Source of the DNA: Dama dama
Taxonomy: Eukaryota; Chordata; Mammalia; Artiodactyla; Cervidae
Direction of reading: 5' to 3'
DNA: 64,000 nucleotides
Assembly (NCBI RefSeq): GCF_033118175.1
Contig: NC_083689.1
Coordinates: forward strand, 26,022,501-26,086,500
Below the pieces are notes generated by a model. That model searched no databases. It was not told where the DNA came from and was given only the letters and a program-made list of their open reading frames with translations. Below, piece after piece: positions 10,531 through 22,449 of the stretch (its first letter is position 1; each line of letters starts with the position of its first letter). A program made the translations under genes and the position numbers.

Positions 10531-12862
10531 TTATTTCCTTCATGGATCACAGCCTTGTCATGGCAAAGGGGCTTGCATAACTCAGTGAAGCTATGAGCCA
10601 TCTGTGCAAGGCCACCCAAGATGGGTGGGTCATAGTGAAGAGTTCTGATAGAACGTGGTCCACTGGAGGAGGTAATGGCAAACCACTTCAGTATACTTAC
10701 TGTGAGAATCCCATTAACAGCATGGCAAAATATATGAAATTGGAAGATGAGGCCCCCCAGGCTGGAAGGTATCTAATATGCTACTGGGAAAGGGCAGAGA
10801 GCAATTAAAAATAGCTCATGAAAGAATGAAGAGGCTGGGCCAAGCAGAAATGACCCTCAGTTGTGGATGTGTCTGGTGGTGAAAGTAAAGTCTGATGCTA
10901 TAAAAAACAATATTACATAGGAACCTGGAATGTTAAGTCCATGAATCAAGGTAAATTGGACGTGGTCAAGGAGGAGATGGCAAGAGTTAAGATCAACATC
11001 TTAGGAATCAATGAACTAAAATGGATGGGAATGGGCGAATTTAATTCATACGACCATTATATCTACTACTGTGGGCAAGAATAGCTGAGAAGAAATGGAG
11101 TAGCCCTGATAGTCAACAAAAGAGTCCAAAATGCAGTACTTGGGTGCAGTCTCAAAAATGACAGGATGATCTCAGTTCGTTTCCAAGGAAAACCATTCAA
11201 CATCACAAGTCTATGCCTGCAAGACCTCCTAGAACTAACACCAAAACAAGATGTCATTTTCATCATAGGAAATTGGAATGCAAAAGTAGGAAGTCAAGAG
11301 ATACCTGGAGTAACAGGCAAGTTTGGCCTTTGAGTACAAAGTGAAGCAACACAAAGGCTAACAGAGTTTAGTCAAGAGGACACACTGGTCATAGCAAACA
11401 CCCTTTTCCAACAACATGAGAGATGACTCTATACATGGACATCAGCAAATGATCAATACCAAAATCAGATAGATTATATTCTAGGCAGCCGAAGATGGAG
11501 AAGCTCTAAACAGTCAGCAAAAGCAAGACTGGGAGCTGACTGTAGCTCAGCTCATCAGCTCCTATTGCAAAATTCAGGGTTAAATTGAAGAAAGCAGGGA
11601 AAACCACTAGGCCATTTAGATATGACCTAAGTCAAATCCCTTATCATTATACAGTAGAGGTGATGAATAGATTCTAGGGATTAGATCTGGTAGACATAGT
11701 TCCTGAAGAACTCTGGACAGAGGTTTGTAACATTGTGCAGGAGGCGGTTACCAAAACTATCCCAGAGTAAAAGAAATGCAAGAAGGCACAGTGGTTGTCT
11801 GAGGAGGCTTTACAAATAGCCGAGGAAAGGAGAGAAGTGAAGCAGGGGAGAAAGGGAAAGATACATCCAACTGAATGTAGAGTTCCAGAGAATCGCAAGG
11901 AGAGGAAAGAAGGTCTTCTTAAATGAACAATACAAAGAAGTAGAAGAAATCAATAGAATGGGAAAGACTAGAGATCTCTTCAAAAACATTGGAGGTATCA
12001 AGGGAACATTTCATGTAAGGATTGGCACGGTAAAGGTCAGAAATGTTAAGGACCTATCAAATGCAGAAGATATTATGAAGAGGTGGCAAGAATTCACAGA
12101 ACTATACAAAAAAAGTTTTAATGACCAGAATAACCACAATGGTGTGGTTACTCACCTAGAGCCAGACATCCTGGAGTATGAAGTCAAGTGGGCCTTAGGA
12201 AACATTATTGCAAACAAAGCTAGTGGAAGTGATGGAATTCCAGCTGAACTATTTCAAATCCTAAAAGACGATGCTGTTAAAGTGCTGCACTCAATATGTC
12301 AGCAAATTTGGAAAACTCAGCAGTGGCCACAGGACTGGAAAATGTCAGTTTTCATTCCAGTCTCAAAGGAAGGCAATGCCAAAGAATGTTCAAACTACCA
12401 GAGAATTGCACTCTTTTCAAACCCTAGTAAGGTTATGCTCAAAATCCTTCAAGCTAGGCTTTAACAGTATGTGAACCAAGAACTTCCAGATGTACAGTCT
12501 GGGTTTAGAAAAGTGTCAGAGGAACCAGAAATCAAATTTCCCACATTCATTGGATCATAGAGAAAGCAAGGGAATTCCAGAAAAACATCTACTTCTGCTT
12601 CATTGACTACATGTTAATCACAACAAACTGGAAAATTCTTAAAGAAAGGAGTACCAGACCACCTTACCTGTCTCCTGAGAAACCTAGATGGGGGTCAAGA
12701 AACAACAGTTAAAACCTTACATGGAACAACTGACTGGTTCAAAATTGAGAAGGGAGTACTGCAAGGCTGTATATTGTCAACCTGCTTATTTAACTTATAC
12801 GCAGAATATATCATGTGAAATGCCAGCCTAAAATAAACAAATAAAAACTTTTTAAAATAATT
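10531..12862 (+). mobile_element. BovB LINE with 5' region, truncated at its 3' side
   Basis: Begins with the BovB 5' portion (ttcatggatcacagccttgt) and runs through the endonuclease (about 10930-11560) into the reverse transcriptase (frame 11958-12464, with the block NKASGSDGIPAELFQ). It stops near 12829, just before the catalytic YADD region, and is followed by an A-rich stretch (12829-12862) instead of the normal BovB 3' end. Many stops and a deletion around 11200-11230 show it is dead. Confidence 0.88.
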
Positions 12863-13227
12863 TTTTCTCTGTGAGGGTTAAAAAGATCTTTTCCTTATCC
12901 TTGGTGTCTTGAACTTTCATTATCATGTATTAATACTTTGGTATATGTTTTCACTCATGCATTGTGGTAGAACATAGTGGATTTCTTTTAACCTGGAAAC
13001 ATTAACACTTTGGTTTGGGGAATTTTTTCGTATTATTTCTTCAATAATCTCCTCCTCTCTGCATTTTTCTCCTTTTTCTGGAACATCTATTATTTGCATA
13101 GTGGACTTCCTATACCAGCCCTCTCAATTTCTTATCTTTAAAATAATGTCTTTATCCTTTTGTTCTCCTCTCTGGGAGATGCCCTCAGTTTTATCTTCCA
13201 CATCTTTTATTGACAATTTTGTATTGA

Positions 13228-13470
13228 CATTGTGGCTAAGAATCCACCTGCCAATGCAAGGGACACAGGTTCAATTCCTGGTATGGGAAGATCCCACATG
13301 CCAGGGAGTAACTAAGCCCTTGAGCCACAACTACTGAGCCCACTCTCTAGTGCTTGAGAGTTGGAACTATTGAACCCTGCGTGCCCTAAAGCCTGTGCTC
13401 CACAACAAGAGAAGTCACCACAATGAGAAGCCCGTGCACCACAACTGGAGAGAGTATGTGTAGTTTAAAG
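13228..13470 (+). mobile_element. ART2A/CHR-type tRNA SINE
   Basis: Sense tRNA-like head (ggctaagaatccacctgcca) and box-B-like ggttcaattcctggtatggg, then the long body with cctgcgtgccctaaagcctg and cacaacaagagaagtcacca, ending in an A-rich tail. No Bov-A body. Confidence 0.8.
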
Positions 13471-14030
13471 AAAAAATTAGATGGATACCCTTGTGCTTAC
13501 CCACCATGCAGACAATGAAATAGAACATTACAAATACTGTCTCCCCGAAACCCAAGGAATCTCACTATGATTCCATTAATCCTGTTGCGTATGTAATGAC
13601 TGTCCTGAGATTTGTGCCATTCACGCCTCTAAATTCTTTTTCTTTTTATAACTGACATTTTTTCTAAATATTTCATTCCATGAGCATCATATATTTCCTA
13701 ATTTAAGTGTTACTCAATATTTTTCAATAAGGTTTTATTATTTTAACCAGAATAACCTTGTATTTTTGTTGTTGTTGTTAAATATATTCCTAGGTATATT
13801 ATTTGATGCTATGGCAAATTATGTCTTTTTATCATTATACTTTAAAAATTTGTTTATGGAGTATATAAATACAAATGATTTGTATATATTTGTGTATATG
13901 CAGAACCCTGCTGAATCTTGTTAATGCTAATATATGGGTGAATTCTTTTAGATTTTCTATGTAGACAATCATATCATCTTTGAATAATAACAGTTTTGTT
14001 TCTTGCATGAGAATTGTCTCATTGTCTTGG
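13471..14030 (-). mobile_element. Degenerate LINE remnants
   Basis: From about 13736 to 14030 the sequence reads as old antisense L1 ORF2 (attcctaggtatattatttg, then ttagattttctatgtagaca). The stretch before it (13471-13735) is an old interspersed-repeat-like sequence that I cannot assign. A near-perfect tandem duplication of attgtcttggataagacc lies at about 14020-14058. Confidence 0.5.
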
Positions 14031-14699
14031 ATAAGACCCTTATTGTCTTGGATAAGACCTCTAGTACAACATATTTCTTATTTAAGATCTAAAAGGAATT
14101 GTTTAAAAAGTTTCATTGTTAAGCTTAAAGCTTGTGCAAACTTATTTTATAAACAACTTGTATTAAGCAGGATAACCTGTAGTAAGAAATAACTAAGAAA
14201 TATTTTAGCAGCTAAAACAACAGTTTCATTTCTTGCTCATGCTATACATACCTCCATTGAGTAGACTTAGGGCCCTGCTCATAGAGCAGCCCCATCTTGA
14301 ATATTTCTAGAAATTATGCCAGTGAGAAAGAAAGCTCTGAAACATCTTACACTGGCAATTAAATGTTCTGGCTTGGAAGTGACATTCATTACCTCTGCTC
14401 AAAACTCAATGGCCAGAAATACTCACATGACCTTACTGAATCAGAAGGGGGCCGGAGGTACATCTTCTCCAGAAAAACAAAAACTCTTTGAGAAACAATA
14501 CTCAGGACCATCACTATCCTTTACTAGGTTGAGAACTTACCTCTATTTCAAGTTTTCCATGACTTCTGTTAGCCTAATGTCATTTCCTTGTAAACTATAT
14601 GTATGCAGGAAAGGGTTAAAAATATCAGGCCTGCACATTTCCAGGGTCCTCAGGCTTAGCCTGGGATGAGGCTCCTGGGAGATGACCTCTGAGGCCTTG
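14031..14699. other. Interval without recognised gene
   Basis: Contains a 117-codon frame at 14316-14669 that has no recognisable domain and overlaps sequence resembling an old mammalian interspersed repeat (around 14360-14460). I do not regard it as a gene. Probably MEIKIN intron. Confidence 0.4.
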
Positions 14700-15110
14700 G
14701 AGTATCAGTGGATATTTGGATAACAGTATTTTTGTATGTCCTGAGCCAGGCCAGATAGTTTATGCTAACGAGTGATTTATGGTAAACACCTGCTTTTGTT
14801 GCCTGAGGCTTTGGGCCACCTTGTATCAGTTTGACCTCTGGGGGACTGGGGTCTGAGTAGCTGAGGTCAGTCCTGCAGGCACTGCATGCTTATGTGACTG
14901 ACTCTAAATAGAAACCCTGATGCCAAGGCTCACTGAACTTCCCTGGTTGGCAGTACTTTGCGCTCGGGAGAAATAATGTTCTCCATTTGACTTCAGCAAG
15001 GAGTGGACAACTGGAAGCTTATCCTCCTGAATTCAAATCTGTATGCCTTTTCTTCTGGACTCCACCTTATGTGCCTTTTCCTTTTGCTGATTTTATCTTG
15101 TTTTAACTTT
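14700..15110 (+). mobile_element. Old LTR fragment
   Basis: Sequence typical of an ancient mammalian retroviral LTR, including gtttatgctaacgagtgatt, ttcccctggttgg-like wording at about 14940 and ctgattttatcttgtttt near the 3' side. Ends are worn and no target-site duplication is visible. Family not assigned. Confidence 0.5.
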
Positions 15111-17164
15111 TTTAAAGTAATTGTTTGAATTGAATTAGAGTTGACTTAAAACATACTGTTTTCAGTTATATAGATAGCGACTCAGTATTTTTGTAGGTTA
15201 TATTCTACTTTAAGTAAGGTGAATGTGCTGACCACTGCACCTCAGAAACAATATTCCACTATAAGTTATTATAAGATAATGGCTCTCATTCCTGTGTTAT
15301 ATAATGTATTCTTGCTGCTAATCTACTTATTACATAATAGTTTTCATCTGTTAATCCAGTCCCCCTAATTTGTTGTTCTTCTCTACCATCTTCACTTTGA
15401 TAACCACAAGTTTGCTTTCTGTATCTGTGAACCTGTTTCTGTTTTACATTTATATATGTTTGTATTATTATTTTTTAGATTCCATATATCAGTGATATCA
15501 TAGAGTACTTGTCTTTGTCTGACTTAACTTCACGAAGCATAATATTCTCTAGGTCTCATCCACGTTGCTGCAAATGACAGAATTTCATTCTTTTTTTATG
15601 GCTAATGGTCCTTTGTGTATATGTATTGCATCTTCTTTTTCCATTTGTCTGTTGATGGGCCCTTGAGTTGTTTACATGTCTTGGATATTGCAAATAGTGC
15701 TGCTGTGAACACAGGGGTGCATGTATCTTTTCATTTTTTTCTGCAGGTATTCCCAGGAATGGAATTACTGGATCAAATGGTAGTTCAATTTTTAGTTTTT
15801 TGAGGAATCTCCATACTGGTTTCCATAGTGGCTGCACTAATTCATATTCCCACCAACAGTATACAAGAGTTCCTTTTTCTCTACATCCTCTCCAACATTT
15901 GCTTTTTGTAGACTTTTTGATGATAGCCATTCTGACAAATGTGAGGTAATGTCTCGTTGTTTCAATCTGCATTTCTCTGATAAGTAGCCAAGATGAGCAT
16001 CTTTTCATGTGCTTGTTAGCCATCTGTTTATCTTCTTTGGGAAAATGTCTAGTTAGGTCTTCTAAGCCATTTTTTAAATTGGGTTGTTTGTTTTTATTGA
16101 TGCTGAGTTATATGAGCTGTTTATATATTTTGGATATTAACTCCTTGTTGGCCATATCATTTGAGAAAACTCTCCCATTCTATAGGTTGTCTTTTCATTT
16201 TGTTTATGGTTTCCTTTACTATGCAAAAGCTTTTAAATTAGGTCCTGTTAATTTCTTTTTGCTTCTACTTCTTCTGCCTTAGGAGACAGATTAAAAAAAT
16301 ATTGCTACTATTTATGTGAAAAAGTTTGCTTCTACCTTTGTTTTCTTCTAGGAGTTTTATAGTTTCTGGTCTTAGATTTAGATCTTTAATCCATTTTGAG
16401 TTTATTTTGTAAATGATGTTAGAAAATGTTCTAATCTCATTCTTTTACATGTAGCTTTCCATTTTCCCTCAGAACCACTAGTTGAAGAGATTGTCTTTTC
16501 TCCACTGTATATTCTTGTGTCCTTTGTCATAGATTAATTGTTCATTGGTGTGTAGGTTTATTTCTGGGCTTTTTATTCTGTTCCATTGATCTATGTGTGT
16601 GTTTTTGTGCCAGTACTTTGCCATTTGATTGCTATAGCTGTGTAGTATAGTCTGAAGTCTGGAAGGGTTATACCTGCATGTTTGTTCTTATATCTCAAGA
16701 TTATTTTGGCAACTTGGGATCTTTTGTGGTTCCATATGATTTTTACAATTACTTGTTCTAGCTATGTGAAAAATATTGTTAATTTTGATAGGAATTGCAT
16801 TAAATCTGTAGATTGCTTTGGGTAATATGGCCATTTAAAAAATATTAATTCTTTCATACCAAGAACATGGGGTATCTTCCCATTTCTTTGTATAATCTTC
16901 AGTTTCTTTCAATAATGTTTTATAGTTTTTAGAGTATAGATCTTTTAGCTCCTTGGTTAATTTTGTTTCTTATATTTTATTCTCTTTGATGCAATTTTAA
17001 ACAGGATTTTTTTTCTTTTCATTATTTTCGTATAGAAATAAAACATCTGTTCTATAAAAAACAGATTTCTGTGTTTTAATCTCACATAATGCAACTTTAC
17101 TAAATTCATTTATCATTGCTAATAATATTTGAGTGGGGGGCTTTAGTATTTTCTGTATGAAGTA

Positions 17165-17265
17165 TCAAGGTGGACATGGCAACCTACTCCGGTATCCTTG
17201 CCTGGAGAATTCCCATGAATAGAAGAGCTGGGCGGGCTACAGTCCATACGGTTGCAGAGATATCA
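17165..17265 (+). mobile_element. Bov-A body fragment
   Basis: Headless SINE piece (catggcaacctactccggta to gcgggctacagtccatacgg). Sits in L1 ORF2; the L1 continues at both sides. Confidence 0.8.
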
Positions 17266-18082
17266 TATTACCTCTTCTCTTCCAATTTGGATACCATTTA
17301 TTTGTTTTTCTTACATTATTACTGTAGCTAGGGCTTCCATTACTGTTAAATAGAATTGGTGTGAGTGGGCATCTTTGTCTTGTTTCTCACTTTAGAGGAA
17401 AGACTTTCAGCTTTTTACCATTGAATATGATATTGAGTGGGCTTGTTGTAAATGACTTTTATTAAGTTGAGAGTTTTTGATGAGAGTTTTTATCATGAAT
17501 GGATGTTGATTTTTGCCAAATGTTTTTTCTGCATCTGTTTAGATGATGACATGATTTTTATCCTTCCTTTGGTCACTGTGCTGTATCACACTGATTGATT
17601 CATGAATGATGAACTGTCTTTGTGACCCTAGACTAAAATCCAAATCCTAGGCTAAATTGATCATGGTATATGAGTCTTTTTATATATTGTTGGATTTGGT
17701 TTGCTAAAATTTTGTTGAGGATTTTTGCTTCTGTATTCATCAAGGATACTGATCTGTAATTTTCTATTTTTGAAGTGTCTGTCTAGTTTTGGGGTCAGGG
17801 CAATGGGGGCCTTATAATAGAATGAACTTGGGAGTATTCTTTCCTCTTCAATTGTTTTGAATAGTTTGAGAAAGATAACTATTAGTTCTTTGTATGTTTG
17901 GTAAAGTTCCCTTGTGGAGCTGTCTGGTCCTAATTTTTGTTTGATGGGAGTTTTTTAAATAAAAGGTTCTATTTCACTTCTAATGATTTGGTTTGTTTAA
18001 ATTATTTGTTTCTTAGTCTTGGCAGGTTGTTTGCTTCTGTAAATTTGTCAATTTCTTCCAGGTTGTCCAATTTGTGGGCATA

Positions 18083-18505
18083 CTAACTGTTCATTCAGTA
18101 CAGTTCAGTCGCTCAGTTGTGTCTGACTCTTTGCAACCCCATCGGTACAGCATGCCAGGCCTCCCTGTCCATCACCAACTCCCGGAGCTTAGTCAAACTT
18201 ATGTCCATTGAGTCGGTGATGCCATCAAACCACCTCATCCTCTGTTGTCCCTTCTCCTCCCACCTTCAATCTTTCCCAGCATCAGGGTCTTTTCAGATGA
18301 GTCAGTTCTTTGCATCAGGTGGCCAAAGTATTGGAGTTTCAGTTTCAGCATCAGTCCTTCCAATGAATGTTCAGGACTGATTTCTTTTAGGATGGACTGG
18401 TTTGATCTCCTAGCAGTCCAGGGAACTCTCAAGAGTCTTCTCCAACACCGCAGTTCAAAAGCATTGGCAGGAGGGTTCTTTACCACTGGACCACCAAGGA
18501 AGTCC
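18083..18505 (-). mobile_element. Composite element: tRNA-SINE head joined to BovB 3' end
   Basis: On the minus strand the element starts with a tRNA-SINE head (ggacttccttggtggtccag, then taaagaaccctcctgcca) and switches near 18464 to about 380 bp of BovB 3' end, closing with the normal BovB terminus near 18090. Ordinary Bov-tA carries a much shorter BovB piece. It may belong to the described ART2A type of tRNA/BovB composite. Flanking L1 lacks about 340 bp at the insertion site. Confidence 0.8.
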
Positions 18506-19620
18506 TTCAGTTCTTTTAAGTGGAAGATTAGATTGTTTATTTGAGATTTTTCTTATTTCTTGAGGAAGGCCTTTATTGCTATAAATTTCCCTCATACAGA
18601 TGTTTTTGTTGCATCTAATTGGTTTTGGGAAATTTTGTTTCCATTTCATTTGTCTTGAGATATTTTTTTGGTCTTCTCTTTGATTTCATCATTGACTCAC
18701 TGGTTTAGTAACATGTTGTTTAGTCTCCACACATTTGTTCTTTCCCCATTTTTCTTTCTATAGTTGATTTCTATTTATATGCCACTGTGATTGGGAAAAA
18801 AATGCATGATATAATTTCTGTCCCTTTAAATTTTTTGAGGCTTCTTTTGTGGCCTGGTACATGATTTATCTTGGAGCACTTGCTATATGCACTTAAAAAG
18901 AATGTATATTCTGCTGTTTTGGGATTTAATATCCTATAAATGTCTATTAAGTACACCTGGTCCATTAGGCCATTTAAGACCACTGTTTCTTTATTGATTT
19001 TCTGTAAGGATGATCTGTCCATTGATGTCAATGGGATGTTAAAAGTCCTCTTGTATTAATATTACTGTATTATTGCCAATTTTTCCATTTATGCCTGTTA
19101 GTATCTGCTTTATATATTTAGGTGCTCCTGTATGGGTTTGTATATGTTAATGAGTATAATAATATCATCTTCTTGTAGTGTTTCCTTTATACATGATAAT
19201 TAATCTTTTTTTTTTTTTGGTATAGCTTTTGTTTTAAAATCTTTCATCTGATATGAGTATTACTACCCCCACATTCTTGCTGTTTGCATGAAATATTTTT
19301 TCTATCCCCTACTTTCAGTCTGTGTGTGTCTTTAACACTGAAGTGAGCCTCAGGTAGGCAGCATATTGAAGAGACTTTATTATTCCAATCGTCCACCCTG
19401 TGTCTTTTGGTTGGCGCATTTATTTCATTGACACATGAAGTAATTATTGTACTTATTACCATTTTATTACTTTTTTCCAGTTGTTTCTGTAGTTGCTTTC
19501 TGTTCATTTTTTTCTTCTTTTTGTTTCTACCATTATATTTTGATGATTTTCTTTAGTGGTGTATTTGGTACATTCCTTTTTGGTTTCTGTATCTGTTGTA
19601 GCTTTTTGATATGTGGTTAC

Positions 19621-19729
19621 CCCTGGAGAAGGAAATGGAACCCACTCCAGTATTCTTGCCTGGAAAATCCCATGGACAGAAGAACCTGGACCTGGGGTTG
19701 CAGAGAGTCACACATGACTGAGCAACTAG
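19621..19729 (+). mobile_element. Bov-A body fragment
   Basis: Headless SINE piece (ggagaaggaaatggaaccca to cacatgactgagcaactagc) inside antisense L1, with a 10-20 bp deletion in the middle of the usual Bov-A unit. Confidence 0.82.
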
Positions 19730-20345
19730 CAGTTTACCATAGAAATAATATTGACCTATAATTATATCTACTTGTTTTAAATTTGTATTCATTTAAGTTC
19801 AAACACATTCTAAAAGATGTAATTTGTTTTTACTCTTCTCCCCAACACTGTGTTTTTGATGTCATATTTTGCATCTTCATGTTTACCTTTTTTGCTGATA
19901 ATTGTAGTTGTAGTTGCTTTTAGCATTATTTTTTTGTCTTTTAATCTGCACACTGGCTTAATGAAATAATCTTCAATGCTTACTATATATCTGTCTTTCC
20001 TACTGGAATTTTCTCTTTTCTGTTGATTCTTACTTCTTTTTCATTTAGAGACCTTTCAACATTTCTTTTAGGGTAGGTTTAATATTGATAAATTCTTACT
20101 GCTTTTCCTTGTCTGAGAAGATCTTTTTCTCTTTCTATTGAAAATGATAATCTTGCTAAGTAGAGTATCCTTGGTTGCAGGTTTTTCCCTTTTAAGACTT
20201 TGAAAATATAATGCTACTCTCCTCTGACCTGCAAAGTTTCTGCAAAGAAATCAGGGGATAGCTGAATGGAAATTCGCTTGTGTATGACTCTTTGTTTTTC
20301 TCTTGCTGCATTTGAAATTCTCTCTTTAACTTTTGCCATTTTAGG

Positions 20346-20830
20346 TATGACATGTCCTGGTAAGGGTCTGTTTGAGTTCATCTGGGGAAATCCAGTGGCT
20401 GTGCTGTCATCAGAAGTCTCTGGGGTACTGCTTGAGTAAGCACCAGCAGTCGCCACCACTGCCCCACCTGGGCTCTACCCTAGAATTGGGTCACCTTTGC
20501 ATCCCAAGGTGGAGTCTTTTCCCCTGTGCTGGCTGCCACAGATCCAGTGCCACTTTGTGACATGGAGTGAGCTGGACCAGGGTGTTCACTTGACTCAACT
20601 GGAGAGTACTATGAGGCAGTTGTCGGAAACCCAGCAGTCGCGGGGGCAGACCTTTGTCTTCCCTGCCTGGGATCAAGCCAGTACCCGCACACTTCTCATG
20701 AGTGAAGTCCAGGTTTCTCCAACCTTACTATCTCTTCCAGTGGTTCTCTAACCAGCCAGAGGGGCAAATGACTAGGTTCTCCCAAGAAAACTCTGGTACT
20801 GTTCCATATCAGAAGGATGGAAAATGAATA
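20346..20830. other. GC-richer stretch, probable L1 5' end
   Basis: Directly continues the antisense L1 and is clearly richer in G+C than its surroundings, as expected for an L1 5'UTR. Short frames on both strands (60-84 codons) have no recognisable domain. Assignment is inferred from position and composition. Confidence 0.4.
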
Positions 20831-21537
20831 CTGGACAGGAAAATTGTAGATGTCCACCTCAGAGTATAAATTTTACATTAGAATAGGCTTCTGTATAAAC
20901 TTTATTTAAAATATGAGGTGCCCTTCATACATATGTATCTCTGCTTCTGAGTTCTAAGAGATAAGATATGTTATGTTTGAAAGAAATGGCATTTCTTTAA
21001 TCTAGAGATGATCTGCTTGATGGGATATTGTCAAAATTAACTGACAATTACTATTAAATTACCAGTGGCATTTTCCACAGCACTTTTGGTACTTACTTTT
21101 TTGTTGTTATAATGAAATTATAGGAAGACGTGAAGTGTATTTTGTCATCATTTCTGCTTAAAACTATTCTGAGCTGAATCTTAAATAATGACTCTGACAC
21201 TGACCTTGACCCTAATCATTTAACCCACTATTTTGTTTAACCCACTATTTTGTTGCTCTTATTTGATGATAATCCTGTGGATCTAATTGATGATCTCATC
21301 CTCCTAAGATCTGTATCTGTTTCTACTACAACAGGTGTAGCCCAGGTTGTGTATCAATTTAGGACCTCTCTGCCCCCCTTTAGTGATTCTGGTTTTGTGT
21401 CAGAATCTCATGTTCAGCATTCCCTTCTTCTTGTTAGCCCATTACCGAGCCAGTCACTATGTCCAGGGGCATAGAATACATTGATTGTTTAGACTGGGTC
21501 TTGTGACCATGTTGATGCTTAGACGTGTTATCAGTAG
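20831..21537. other. Non-repetitive interval, no gene seen
   Basis: No exon-like frame recognised. A 16-bp unit (aacccactattttgtt) occurs twice in tandem at about 21222-21254. Probably MEIKIN intron. Confidence 0.4.
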
Positions 21538-22077
21538 TGCCGGGAAAACTGGACAACTACATGTAAAAGAATTAAATTTGAATATTCTCTAACACAGTGC
21601 ACAAAATAAACTAAAAATGATTTAAAGACCAAAATGTAAGATCAGATACTATAGAATTCCTAGAGTAAAAACATGGGCAGAATACTCTTTTGACACAAGT
21701 TGTAGTTATGCCTTTTTGGATCCTCTCCTAGAGTAACGGAGATAAGAACAAAAATAACAAATGGGATATAATTAAACTTAAAAGCTTTTGCACAGCAAAG
21801 GAAACTATAAACTAAATGAAGAGGTAACCCAAAAAATCAGAGAAGCTAGTTGCAAATAATGCAAGCGACAAGGGATTAATCTCCAAAATACAAAAACAGC
21901 TCACACAGCTCAATATCAAAAAACCAAACAACCCAATAAAAAAATGGGCAGAAAATCTAAACAGACTTTTCTCCAAAGAAGATATACAGGTGACTAAAAA
22001 GCACATGAAAAGATGTTCCACATCACTAATTAGAGAAATGCAAATCAAAACTACAATGAAACCCTCCTACATTGTTG

Positions 22078-22349
22078 CTGCTGCTGCTAAGTTGCTTCAG
22101 TCATGTCTGACTCTGTGCGACCCCATAGATGGTAGCCCACCAGGCTCCCCCATCCCTGGGATTCTCCAGGCAAGAACACTGGAGTGGGTTGCCATTTCCA
22201 TCTCCAATGCATGAAAGTGAAAAGTGAAGGTGAAGTCGCTCAGTCGTGTCCGACTCTTCGCGACCCCATGGACTGCAGCCTACTAGGCTCCTCCGTCCAT
22301 GGGATTTTCCAGGTGAGAGTACTGGAGTGGGGTGCCGTTGCCTTCTCCC
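22078..22349 (-). mobile_element. Bov-A2 SINE (dimer)
   Basis: Antisense dimer starting with the reversed (GCT)n tail (ctgctgctgctaagttgctt) and linked by gcatgaaagtgaaaagtgaa. A perfect 12-bp duplication, cctacattgttg, flanks it at 22066-22077 and 22350-22361. Confidence 0.94.
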
Positions 22350-22449
22350 CCTACATTGTTGATGAGAATCTAAATTGGTATAGCCACTATGGGGAACAGT
22401 ATTGAGCTTCCTTTAAAAACTAAAAATAGAGCTCCCATATGATCCTACA

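Larger units (their letters stand above)
7438..13227 (-). mobile_element. L1 LINE, antisense, ORF2 to 5' region, with BovB inside
   Basis: Long antisense L1. Recognisable minus-strand pieces include a reverse-transcriptase N-part at 8347-8712 (SSGPDGFTGE and ITLIPK motifs) and an endonuclease part at 9673-9984 (IYAPN motif). From about 12863 the sequence is the region upstream of ORF2. Frames are short and broken. It carries a tiny L1 insertion (7587-7699), a displaced L1 piece (9243-9338) and a BovB (10531-12862). Confidence 0.8.
15390..20345 (-). mobile_element. L1 LINE, antisense, 3'UTR through ORF2 to the 5' side
   Basis: Almost the full antisense L1 order: 3'UTR at about 15390-15600, ORF2 C-terminus on the minus strand at 15556-16023 (WRFLKKLKIELPFDPVIPFL block), reverse transcriptase, endonuclease and the region upstream of ORF2 near 20100-20345. 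It holds SINE fragments at 17165-17265 and 19621-19729 and a composite element at 18083-18505, where about 340 bp of L1 is missing. Confidence 0.8.

Noticed and set aside
14316..14669. 117-codon frame as a possible gene
   Set aside because: No recognisable domain, no promoter or splice context, and overlap with sequence that looks like an old interspersed repeat.
20214..20751. Overlapping frames in a GC-richer stretch as a gene
   Set aside because: Continuous with antisense L1 and best read as its 5' end; no splice sites or known domain.
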